From positions 1-64,000 of the forward strand of contig JANTQF010000054.1 of the NCBI GenBank assembly GCA_032988165.1: DNA of 64,000 nucleotides, given 5' to 3'. Position numbers and translations under genes: made by a program. Below are positions 24,655 to 34,735 of this stretch, one piece after another. The notes beneath the pieces are model-generated. The model worked only from the letters and a program-made list of their open reading frames with translations, was not told the origin of the DNA and did no database searches. Within the stretch, counting starts at the first letter, position 1. The number at the start of each line of letters is the position of its first letter. Origin of the DNA: Emmonsiellopsis sp. PD_33. Its lineage: Eukaryota; Ascomycota; Eurotiomycetes; Onygenales; Ajellomycetaceae.

Positions 24655-24745
24655 GGGGGGAGGGGAGCAGCAGTGAGCAATGCAGTGAGGGAGGCAGTGA
24701 GGGAGGTTGGGAGGTTGGGTAGTTGGGTGGTTGGGTGGAAAATCA
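24655..24745 (+). repeat. G-rich tandem motif inside MULE 5' region
   Basis: GCAGTGAGGGAG and GTTGGGAG/TGGTTGGGTG units repeat several times, preceded by a G run at about 24653-24660. On the plus strand this gives many closely spaced GG/GGG tracts. It lies just upstream of the transposase start on the minus strand. Confidence 0.75.
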
Positions 24746-24778
24746 GTGTGTGGGGTTGACACATTAATCTACATTGAT

Positions 24779-24891
24779 ATGATAGTATTTTTGTATGTAA
24801 TATCAGGTACTGGTTATTTTTTTTTCTGATTAGTCATTTTTTTTTGGGTGTTAGTAGCTGGGTAGTGGGTGTTAATATCACACCCTAATGC
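24779..24891 (-). repeat. Right terminal inverted repeat of MULE
   Basis: Partner of 21658-21770. CG dinucleotides and ordinary base composition resume at 24891-24892, marking the end of the island. Confidence 0.85.
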
Positions 24892-26515
24892 GATACCCAA
24901 GCGACTGGGGCTGCGGATCGATTTGAGATCTGGAAATCGTCCTGGACCCATGGTTGAGAGCTCACAAAGCAAGAAACGGCGCAGTCTCTCCCCCACAGAT
25001 CAGCCTTCGCACCATCTGGTCTCGCATTAGGTTGGTGCAGCAGCAGGACGGAAAGGAATTAAAATTACTATTCTTCTTCGTCTTTTCTGGAAAACGCATG
25101 CATGCAGCTGCCAGCCGATGTCAGGTTGCCAATAATGTCTGTTCTTATCCAGCCTGCTCCCTGAAAAGACTAGCCGGAACATTCGACGACCCCTACGATC
25201 CCAAGGACCCAGGTGTCTGCTTCCTTCGTTCAGCCCCCCTTCAATGGGCCGACCACTAGCCAAGGACGAGAGGGGGCCTCGTCCGGCGCCCTGTGGCGGT
25301 CTAGACCCGTGGAAAGGATTGCTGTCGTGCATGGCGGCCCATCGTGCGTGATTCCCGACTTGTCAATAGAGATACGCCCCATTGCAGACTCTTGTCTCGG
25401 GCACTGGGCAGACTTCTTCGATTGCAAGACAGAGACAAACAATGCTCATCTACGGAGTAATTGATAGAGATTCATATGAAGAGCAGAATGATCCCAAATA
25501 GCCAATCTCCCAGTTCAGCACGAATTTAGTATGGCGATTCTCGAAGTTACACGATGTTATGGATGGAGCCATGTTGGCTGCCATGTTGCTAGCTGCTTGA
25601 TATCTCATCCCGGACCCTTGTACAACTCGCTACGGCACCTTGCCCCCATGTCTTCAAGTTGGTGCTGGGATGATGCTATTTCTACGTCTTTTCCCGAGAC
25701 ATCCTGGATGCTGGTTCAATCCTCAGCCAACGGAATGCTGGAGGATATTATTTATTCGTGTTTCCTCACATGATGAGGGCGATTGATATTCCTGCAGATA
25801 ACCTTATTGAAATGAGGGGGAATATATCAACTATGGGACTGCCCCCATTGATATCGGTTGTGATATTAATCAACCGCCACTTTGCTGGATTTTTAGCTGG
25901 TTAATTTCTTTTTCTACTCCTCCGCCGTTGCCCGAGCGCAACCACATTATTCGACGAGCCGGCTTACCAGGGACGCCGCAATATAAATAAAGCTGTGGCT
26001 TCAGTGCGTAATTTCTTCGCCCACTCTATGCCCAGTGCCTGGCTGATTGAAGACGGTTTAGCCCATTTATCTGGCTGTTCCACCGAGTTCTGGACCGTGT
26101 GTGCCTGCAACCGCCCCCTGTGTCGTCGCCGTTTTGATTCGCAGCCGCCAAACAAACTATTTCTTTAAACGCCCAACAATTTCCCGTCAAGTCGCTGTGC
26201 TGTTTCTCGACTTCTCCTGGTTCGACCCGCCCTGGCCGATACAGACTGGCTGTCGTTTCTCTCTATCTGAGTGCCTATCTCAGGGTCACTCACGATTAGA
26301 GCAACCGGGCAGCTCCGTCACCGTCATTATTTCAAACGGCCACCTTGGTTGTCATGCTTGAAGTCGGCTTGGAGTCCAATTCGACTACCCTGCTTTGACG
26401 CCCACCACACTCGTTTGTTCCAACTGCTCGGTCGAGATGGTCGCTTGAACATCTTGATATTTGGGCATTTTCACGATCGCTACAATCTGCCCTGAATTTC
26501 TGCTCCTCCGGCATC
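24892..26515. other. Right flank of island; non-coding leader region
   Basis: About 1.6 kb of normal-GC sequence. Open frames here lack features. The last 500 bases are pyrimidine-rich and probably form the promoter/5' UTR of the gene at 26516. Confidence 0.5.
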
Positions 26516-27808
26516 ATGTCACCACGATGCAGGAGACCACGACCCAGCTGGCGGTGTCCAAGGCCAGCACCTATTCTTTCTTCTTGGTCGATGTCGCTAT
26601 TGACGTGTATCCTATTTCTCGCCCTCTGCTCTCCGATATCTGCTGCTCCTAGTGCTCTAGGCCAAACCACAAAGCCGGACTCCATTAATGCCGTCCCTAG
26701 CCTTATTAGTCGAGATCGTTCCAATTCGTTGACCTTGCGTGGTAGACTGGGCGATCTGGGGGAGATCGTCGTCGATCCACATCCTCCATCCAAACCACCC
26801 CGGGCAAGGCGGGTTGATATACATCAACGAGACCATGAACTTGAAGAGGAAGATGGTGGCGAAGACGAAGATGAAACTACAACAACAGCCAAAACATATG
26901 CAGTCTCAAAAACCTCCACTCCATCCACCACAACATCCACCTCTGATCCGACTGACTCTTCAACAACAAAGTCTTCCCACCCCACAAAAACCAAATCCTC
27001 AACTCCCGAAACAAACACACCAACGCCGTCGGATGATACTACCAAACACCCACTCCCTAGCCCCTTCGATAGCAACATCGGCACCAATTTCACGACCCGC
27101 TCCTGTCCTCAATTCTTTGAAAACTTCCTCACCAATGCGACCTTCCAAGACTGCCACGCCATGTCGATGCTCCTTCTGAACTCCCTCTCCTTCTTCCAAG
27201 CAAGCCAATCCACTATCCGCCTCTCGCGCAGTCTCGACGCCTCCTGTGCCGCGCCCAAGGAGAAATGCAAAGCCATGATGGAGGAACTCGCCACAGCTAT
27301 CAAATCCCCCAATGCTTGTAAAGAAGACTTCGAACTAGAACAACCCCTCGTCGTCCGGGCGTACAACAGCATGCTCGCATACACCAGCATCTACGAGGCA
27401 ACCTGCCTAGTTAACCCGGACACGAATAACTACTGCTTCGTCGACGCCATGGGTACCGGCTCGGAAAATTCGTACGTTTACTTTTTACCGCTAGGCCTGC
27501 CGATGCCGGGCTCTAGTTCGCCGACGTGCAGTAAGTGTCTGCAGGCGACGATGCAGAGGTTTTCGAATGCCGCCAAGATCAAGGGTCAGCCCATTGTAAA
27601 TACATATGTGGCCGCTGCTGAACAGATTAATATCAACTGTGGGCCATCCTTTGTTGTGGCAGCAGTCGCTGTAGGATCGGAGAAGGGAGCCGGATCGTTG
27701 GCAAGGATGGTCAAGGGAGGTGGGATGGAGGGCCTGATGACGGCTTTGGGCTATTTATTGGTGTTTAACGTTGGGATTCCGTTGCTTAGCATGGGCGGGA
27801 TTTTATGA
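26516..27808 (+). CDS. DUF7729-type fungal secreted protein, possibly GPI-anchored
   Basis: Single exon, 430 aa. An Arg-rich N-terminus precedes a hydrophobic signal/anchor (about 27-44, SLLTCILFLALCSPISAA). Next come an acidic patch (EEEDGGEDEDE) and a Ser/Thr/Pro-rich stalk (about 120-190). The globular domain (about 200-385) has regularly spaced cysteines and the motifs SCPQFFENFL, NSLSFFQASQS, CLVN...NNYCFVDA, YFLPLGLPMPG, CSKCLQ and INCGPSFV, which I recognise as the ascomycete family annotated DUF7729. A hydrophobic C-terminal tail (about 408-425) could be a GPI signal. The function is unknown; surface localisation is inferred. A shorter N-terminus starting at the Met before the hydrophobic segment (SMSLLTC) is possible and would give a cleaner signal peptide. 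Confidence 0.9.
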   Translation: MSPRCRRPRPSWRCPRPAPILSSWSMSLLTCILFLALCSPISAAPSALGQTTKPDSINAVPSLISRDRSNSLTLRGRLGDLGEIVVDPHPPSKPPRARRVDIHQRDHELEEEDGGEDEDETTTTAKTYAVSKTSTPSTTTSTSDPTDSSTTKSSHPTKTKSSTPETNTPTPSDDTTKHPLPSPFDSNIGTNFTTRSCPQFFENFLTNATFQDCHAMSMLLLNSLSFFQASQSTIRLSRSLDASCAAPKEKCKAMMEELATAIKSPNACKEDFELEQPLVVRAYNSMLAYTSIYEATCLVNPDTNNYCFVDAMGTGSENSYVYFLPLGLPMPGSSSPTCSKCLQATMQRFSNAAKIKGQPIVNTYVAAAEQININCGPSFVVAAVAVGSEKGAGSLARMVKGGGMEGLMTALGYLLVFNVGIPLLSMGGIL

Positions 27809-29964
27809 CGTGGTCCCTTCTTTTCTCTGATTTAGTTTCTTGGGGTTTGGATACTGGGGTTTTGGAGCTGGTTAGACTACACTTGTTCCATTATTTATGT
27901 TTGACACCTTTTCTTTTCCACAATATGCTCTACTGAGTATCTACGGCCACGGCCATCTTTGCTATTTCACTTGTTGTCTACAGGCTATTTATTTGAAAAA
28001 AACCGCTTCTTACTCTTACTCACCTACTCACCTGCTTACCTGTCTGTTTATCATCTCAGCCACTCTACACCAGAAAGCATTAAACACCTTGCCATCATTC
28101 TAATCTACGCAGCAAATATCCCTATCAATTGCCATCGCCATCATCCCAGCTCTCCCTTTTTTTTCCTAATGCAATTCGCTTGCTACCCACATTCAGCCAA
28201 GCCAGCCTGACTGAGCAGGCCAAACAGTCAGTCAGAAAGCAAATAAATAGCTAGCTTAGTTACCCCTTTCATACATGTAGCAACTGTACTACATTAAATT
28301 AGCTACCCAGTCGCGGCTGCTAACAAAAGGTAGTATCTATCTTTAACAGGGCCTACCCCCCCCTATACCCGCCTATTTACACTCTCCACCTTGCGAATTT
28401 CCTGTTTATAGATATCTATATATATATATATATATATATATGTCCCAACACCCCCTAGAATGACAACAACAGGCCCTCCCTACAACAAAGAATCCAGAGC
28501 AAATAGAACAAATTGCTCTCGGGGACTAGCTGCCACTTATGCAGGTACGAAGGCATATGAAGCACACAGCCGTGTAACTTTGTACATACGTCTGTGTGTC
28601 GGCGTTTGCGCTAGCTACTCCGCACATACATACATGCATGCATACACAGATATGTGTCTATTTATAGATTTGCTTCTTCAGATAATAAGATAATGGGATT
28701 ACCGTGTAGTGTAGTTGTGCAACCAAAGACAACTTGATGGCTAGGGGGGACAAGGGATGTCACATAAACGCAAGGCTTCCTATCTAACTATCTATATACA
28801 TATCCATCCATTGATAAATAATAAAAACCCCAAATAGGTTTGATGTGATGAATTGACGTCTCAGCTTTTCTATATTCTACGCAATATATATCCCATTTGT
28901 TACCCAAAAACATATTTAAACCTCTGACAGGATCAGAACTCCATCCATTACACCCATTAATAAAATAGCATGTAAAGTAAAAATAATGAAATGAATCCCC
29001 TCCTCTTTTAGCGCCCGGCAGACCCCCTTTTCCCCTCCTCTGGCTACCAACCAACAACATCCCTTGCCCATAGAAGTACATTCGCCAGATCCTTTTGGGG
29101 CGATGAGAGCCATATCACACATCCGCCCCCCTACCGTTCGAAAGCACCACCACACAGCAGGCGGTTCGCCTGGAAAACTAGAACATCATGAAGATAAATA
29201 ACATGTTGAAAATAGATCAGAGATGCTTTTTATCTCCTACTATCGACGCCTCAATATTTCGAGTAAAGGGAGGAAAATTTGCCCTTTGAGAGAGCCAATA
29301 TATATGTATTTATGTACACGGTAATAATCCTGCGTTGAAGAAATGATAGCGCACCAGTGGGAATGAATGAATATATCCCCCTCTTCCTTCCAAGGGCATT
29401 CGTAGACAAGCTGCGTTGCCTCTCACGAAAAAAATAATATGATCTAGGTATAACAAGGGTATTCGGTTCTGCTCGCAGCTTGAGCAATTAGCAGCGAAAA
29501 ATGAAAGAAAAGAAGACACTGATGAAATATGTAGATAGATGACTCCCAAGTATATTCGGTTCGAGCCAATCCCACAATCCCACCGAGTCCACCCTCGGGG
29601 GGAAACAAAACACCTAATTGGAAGGAAAAAGAACTAACTGGATTGGGGAATCTACCAGTGATGGAAACAACAAACGAAAGCCAGCCGGGGGTTTGCGTGT
29701 ATATATGCATAAACGACGCCGAACAACGGGGTGGAAATGTATAGATATATATATTTATAAATAATGGGGTACATGGCGTGGAGGATATCATTGGGGAAAT
29801 AATGTGAGATAGGGTGTTATCGCTAGAAACGACCACAAAGGAATCAGGGAATCATGGAGGTACGAAACAAGCAATATGCATAGCCCGCTAAATGTCAGGA
29901 CAAAGGTAGGTTCCTGTAGCTTGCTGGGGGAAACGAAGGATACATATGGAGGAAGGAGGAAAGG
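27809..29964. other. 2.1-kb convergent intergenic region
   Basis: Lies between the 3' ends of the DUF7729-type gene (+) and afi1 (-). Contains an AT dinucleotide microsatellite (28418-28441), AT-rich low-complexity sequence and CATACATGCATGCATAC-like palindromic runs (about 28626-28645). No supported gene. Confidence 0.5.
28418..28441. repeat. (TA)n microsatellite
   Basis: About 11-12 perfect TA units in the convergent intergenic region. Confidence 0.9.
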
Positions 29965-32463
29965 CTAGCTTTTTCTGGCCCATCCTGCAAAGGGTGTATT
30001 TGTCACGGCTGCTCCGACGGGAGCTTGTGGGTCTGTAGGGGGAGATTCTCTAGGGCTAGGCTTCTCAACTTCCATCTCCCGTTTAATTCTGAAGTATGCA
30101 AGTTTCGTGAAGCGGCTAAGCTGTGCCCAAAAATGACGTCCAGCTTCGTGGGTGGAGATCCGCTCGAGAAGGCCTACGGTAGCTTCTCGTACCTTCTGGA
30201 TAGGGTGGAATAAGCCCATGGAAATGTAAAAGAGTCCAGCTTGGCTCTCCGGGGTGACTGTCAGAAGTTGACACATCGAACTGTAATCTTTAACAGTATG
30301 AGAGAGAGCAAGAAAGATAGCAGCAGAGTCCGCATGGTTTAGTTTGCGGGCACGTAATCGGTCATGGTGGTGATGTATATCGATGGATTGGACGGGCCTT
30401 CCAGCAAGATAGAGCGAAGCGGTATCTTGGATGAAATAATAGTACGAGCGGGTGTTCCTCCAGCCTTCTATTCGTGATACCCAAGCGGTCAACTCACGCT
30501 GTTTGGTGACATCGTCGGGCCACACATAGCCATGTCCATGTAGAGAAGTTGGGTCAGAGGGGTCACTTTGGCCACCACCTCGGCCATCAGCAGCCTCTTC
30601 ACCAGGGCCCATAATATAAAGGGCAGTAGCTCCATAGACGGTCTCTTCAAAAGTAGCCGAAATCCTGGTGAATTTGGTGATATACGCACGCCACTTCGCG
30701 CGAATTGCGCCCTCTCCATGTCTCGAGGCAATGCTCCGGAGAATGTCTTCCATAAAAACGGAATCACCAGTTGGATCGGAAGAAGAGTTTAGTGAGGACT
30801 GGTTGGGTAAATTCTGCTGTTGGAAATATAGAGATCCCTCCGTTACCGGAGCTGGTTCAATCCGACTACTAATCTTCATACGGCCGCTGGGAAGATCGCA
30901 AAGCAAATCCCACCATTCATGGTGATTGGCGAAAGCTGGGTTTGTCACCCCGGCCACAAACCCTGGTACCTTTAATAGTTCATCGATTTTAGTTAGATCG
31001 GTGTAAGGGAACGCGTGTCTTGTAAAACCACGTAATATTCCGCCTGATGCTAAAGCGCATGCCGCCAGCACAGCCTCGGCAACTTCTCCAGACGGCCGGT
31101 TATGACCAAGAAAAATAACACGTTTTTGTGTAAGCATGGCGTTGACGAGGACGATTATGGGATGCGTATATGCCCCATTGCTAGTGAGGTGAGGGTGCAA
31201 GGCAAAGGGATGAGGTGAGCTGGAATGAGGCCCAGCAAAGGTTTGTATAAGTTTGACTAGTGAGAAATCGCCCACTGTTTCCGGCCATATAGCCGATGGA
31301 ACTTTAACTGGGATCGCAATGTCATTATAAATGATTTTCGACTCGAATTCATGCGTATCTCTGGGAGTGGTATATTTCGGAGTATGGGAGGATTTGGTGG
31401 TGCCGGACTCTTCACTGTTGCGAATGGCTTTTTCGTCGACTTGTCGTTGCTTGATCATTTGTTCGAATTTTTCAATGAACATATCCTTTGCATCAGTGGC
31501 CTGTAGAATATGTCGTTCAAGGAAAGTAAACCGTGGTAGCAGTGATAGATCCATTGCGTTTAATGAATTATATAGGGCAGCCAACGTCTCTGGGAAAGGC
31601 GATTTAAAATAGTCTTCCAATGCAAGTAGAAGTAATGGCTATGGTAGTTAGTTACGGAGCCAAAGTAAAATCGGAGTGGAATGCGGTGCATCACAAACCT
31701 TATATATGTGTAGAAAAGAGTGTCGTGTACAGATTGCCATGGCTTTAACCACAGCTCCGCTAAGATAGGATTAGAACGGACAGAAATAAATATCAATTGA
31801 ACCATATACGTACCGCTTTACCGACGTATCCTGTTTCGTGTTGACAAGATTCAACACATACATTAGCGGAGGGCCTTCGCCACTTTCACCATCATCATCC
31901 TCGTCTTCCTCTCCCCCAGAGACCTCATCATCAATGTCCCCATTTTCTTGTCCGGGATCAGTTTCCTTGCCCCCCAAACCTCCTGCACCGTCTGCATATT
32001 CGTTATCTTCCTCCGAACCTGCATCCTTGTGTAGGAAGAATATCGTCCAATCCTGACTCCGTACATGTGTCTGGTCTGGTAGCATGAGCTCCGCCAACAT
32101 GTGTTCATCTCCACTGATCGCACTGGGATACTGGTGTTCCATAATCGGGCCACGGTCAACATGGAACGACGCGACTAGAATGTATTCGACGTGTAGCTCG
32201 GGGGAGTCGAGAGGATATTGCGACTTCAGTCTCCGGCGCTTGGTCTGGAAGCTGTTGTATGACTGGGTGGATCGTGGGCGTGAAGATGATAGGGAGCTAT
32301 TTGACATTTGGCGCATGGACGGCTGCGAGGGGAGCTTTCGGGGTCCATTGCTATAGCTATTAGACTGGCTCGATGAAGTGCCAGAAGCAGGGAACGAAGT
32401 AAGGGAGGTTCGTCGCTCGCGGGACGAGCCGTTCGTGGACGGCCGCTGGGAAACGGCACTCAT
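29965..32463 (-). CDS. afi1: Afi1-like DENN/SPA-domain polarity protein (Arf3-interacting)
   Basis: Three exons on the minus strand, 32463-31814, 31759-31699 and 31638-29965, join in frame to 794 aa. After a Ser/Thr/Arg-rich disordered N-terminus (about 1-80), residues about 88-260 match the Afi1 docking domain: [36 protein letters not shown], then, after an acidic insert, LMYVLNLV, with [15 protein letters not shown] spanning exons 1-3. The SPA/DENN-like region follows ([48 protein letters not shown]). In yeast, Afi1 binds the small GTPase Arf3 and stabilises the polarity axis. The long acidic insert ([13 protein letters not shown]) is typical of the filamentous version. The first intron donor is GTACGT. 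Confidence 0.93.
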
Positions 32464-33080
32464 GGTTTTAGATGAGATTTAAACAAAACTGCGGCACCGG
32501 AGGAACGGGGACAACAGTGGCATATCCACGTCTTGTAGTCCATCGTATATTTCGAGGTTAGCGACAAGCGACGCGAGAGCCCAGGGGTGGATGGTTCAGG
32601 TCAGGGGTAGGGCTCGAACTCAAAAACGTACCACGGTTGCTAGCAAACAGAGAAATCAAACCTATCCATTGCAAACGCTGCTGGCGGCCAAACAACAATC
32701 GCATGCGGCGCTACACATCCCGTCGGGTTCCTGAATGCCGGTTGAATGCTGTCCGCCCACAGCGTCTCTGCCGTCTCTGCGGGCTTCATTTTGTCGTCTC
32801 GGATAGCGCACGGGCCACACGGCGCTAGTCCGACAGCGGATCCGGAGTATCCTAAATCCGGGGTGTGGGGAGCAGCCGTCGGATAATTGATATTCCGTTT
32901 GTTTACCTATTTCCGGTTTTGGGATCTTGAAGTACAGAAGGCTGGGACCAGAGACGACGACAGCGATAACCACGACCAGAACGGCGATTTGATTTAGATT
33001 CTGCGTATCTTGGTATCTCTTACCACGGACAGCTGGACTACTATTTCCCGTATACATCTTGCAATATATTTCTAGCAATC
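32464..33080. other. Divergent promoter between afi1 and the myosin light chain gene
   Basis: About 620 bases separating two oppositely transcribed genes. No open frame has features. A bidirectional promoter is possible. Confidence 0.5.
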
Positions 33081-34117
33081 ATGGTAGTACTACTTGATAC
33101 CCACCTCCACCACCGTTGCTCCCGCTGATGCATTTCCCTCGTCGCAGGTCACACCTAATACCACACCGTATAAGCCCTCGCCTCTTTCCTTTGGGTCCCC
33201 TCGTACCTCTCCCTTTCGACGCCCTTCGGTTGCAGCTGCGAGTCCGCCAGTGATCCGGCCTAACACTCCTGGAACCCCGGGAAGCAAAGGACCCACGCCC
33301 GTCCAATCCCCAAGCAAACTCAAACAATCCCATATTGTGGAAGATGAATCGGTGTTTTCGAGCCCGCAGGCTTCGCCGTCCTCTGTAAAATTCAGGGAAC
33401 CTCCATCATCTCCGACTCGGGGAGCCCACATACGGAACGGCAGTGTTTCTTCGATGATGGGTTCCAAATTAATCGACAGGCCAGTCATGAACAGCGACAC
33501 ACTTAGCAAATTGCCAGTCCCTCAACTACGGGAGATGAGGGAGGCGTTCCAAGTTCTTGACCGTGATAGTGATGGGAATGTCAATAGGGAAGACGTTGCC
33601 GATATTCTGCTCAACCTGGGTACGCTGTGCATAGGAGGGGCGGGGACATTGCGAAGAACGTTTCTGACATGAATATTTAGGACAAGATTCATCCTACTCC
33701 TCAACAGCACCATACTTCCCCCCAGGTGCACCACAATCTATTAACCTCCCAACATACCTCAATTCTATTGCCAACCTTCTTGTCCCCCTTTCATCAGCAC
33801 AGGAACTTCTCAATGCCTTTGCCGCGTTTGATGATGACGATAGCGGCCAGATTGATATGGATGAGCTCCGGGATGCTCTACTGAATACCAACCCAGATGC
33901 CGACGAGAGTCCACTTACAGAGAGAGAAATCGATGAGGTCGTCAACGGTTTTACGGGACGACGGGCGTTTGGGTCCAGGGGACCCAGGTCAGCAGGGTTC
34001 AGCAGCGGGGGGAAGCAGCCGGAGGTGTTTCGATATCAAGAGTTTGTGGGATCCTTGACAGGAGGTACTGCGACAGCGACGCCTGCGGGACAGAAGGGTG
34101 TAATGAAGGAACAATGA
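33081..34117 (+). CDS. rlc1: Myosin II regulatory light chain (EF-hand), Rlc1-like
   Basis: The best model has exons 33081-33083 (ATG only), 33148-33619 and 33681-34117, giving 303 aa. The second intron (33620-33680) is clear. The first is inferred because the coding frame has a stop at 33085 and no upstream ATG, so the N-terminus is uncertain. Residues about 1-130 form a Ser/Pro-rich tail with an RRPSV site resembling the phosphorylated N-terminus of regulatory light chains. Two EF-hands follow, DRDSDGNVNRED (calcium-type loop with Asp at position 12) and DDDDSGQIDMDE, then divergent hands ending in a YQEFVGSL helix. The pattern REAFQVLDRDSDGN...INLPTYL matches fission-yeast Rlc1, which binds the IQ motif of type II myosin at the cytokinetic ring. 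An essential light chain (Cdc4) is less likely because of the long N-terminal tail. Confidence 0.88.
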
Positions 34118-34735
34118 ACGGCCATGGTAATGAAGACGGTTTTGGGATCTGAATTTGGCGTACATGGCGTTTCTGGATCGCCCACAATATGCATTGGATT
34201 GGTAGCGAGGATCCCACGGCTAACGAGATTTTGGTAATCGGAATGGTTCCTGGGTTGGATGTGGAGTTGTCGATGGATATTCATTGCCATTGCGTCGTAT
34301 GGGTCATGGACGACGAGAGTTAGAATGCAGTCAGCCTTATCATAGTAACTATAATGCACACCCACGAAGAGTATGCTCTGCCTGCTGGGTCAGGAACAAA
34401 CCTTGACCTCGGCATGATTGCCATCACGTGACCTTCCCGCCAATTAAAGTTAAACGCGTCGCGTAAATGGCGCCAAGACTAGCCGCCAACCACCGCATTT
34501 TGGCGCCAATCTTGGCTTCATCGTTCCCCACGGGCCACACCCAGCACCAGCAGCTCGAATCATGGCCGGACAGCTCACGGCTGCGTTGATATCTCTGCAT
34601 TGCTGCCAACACGCTCTGTGCCTGGCCTGCGAGCCATGAATTTATCCGATCTGCTTCATATTTACCTCCTTAACCCAATAGCCCCGGCATAGCATCCCGG
34701 ATCCGTTGCATGCGTGTGCACTGCTGGCAGAAATC
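34118..34735. other. rlc1-bub2 spacer
   Basis: About 620 bases holding the rlc1 3' region and the bub2 promoter. It contains a repeated GGCGCCAA motif (GGCGCCAAGACTAGCC near 34467 and TTTTGGCGCCAATCTT near 34499). This resembles the E2F/MBF-like GGCGCCAA element; MBF binds ACGCGT and SBF CGCGAAA, and an ACGCGTCGCG stretch lies near 34453. A cell-cycle promoter for bub2 is plausible but unproven. Confidence 0.5.
34450..34515 (+). promoter_or_regulatory. Candidate cell-cycle box cluster upstream of bub2
   Basis: AACGCGTCGCG contains ACGCGT (an MCB core), and two TGGCGCCA-type palindromes lie within 50 bases of it, about 220-290 bases before the start codon of a mitotic-exit regulator. The motifs are exact matches to known G1/S boxes; their activity here is inference. 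Confidence 0.4.

Larger units (their letters stand above)
21658..24891 (-). mobile_element. Mutator-like (MULE) DNA transposon, decayed, 3.2 kb
   Basis: Flanked by about 113-bp terminal inverted repeats (about 21658-21770 and 24779-24891). The shared core reads AACACCCAAAAAAAAA followed by TGACTAATCAG in the left copy. The minus strand carries a stop-interrupted transposase starting near 24568 (MSVPLLFTAPES). Fungal MULE landmarks are visible: LLNSTYKMN (from a DCTYKTN-like block) near 23560-23500, VTNRELTLMN near 23200 and LLCSWHVDHN (the C-x-WH motif) near 23120. No CG dinucleotide was seen. I could not find a convincing 9-bp target duplication, so the outer boundaries are approximate. Confidence 0.85.

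Noticed and set aside
21658..24891. Target-site duplication for the MULE
   Set aside because: Flanking 9-mers (such as GAGCAAACA and AAGCGACTG) match only if several transitions and one transversion are allowed; too weak to claim.
32600..32640. Possible tRNA B-box (GAGTTCGAGCC on the minus strand)
   Set aside because: No matching A-box or cloverleaf pairing nearby. I found no tRNA, rRNA or CRISPR array in the window.
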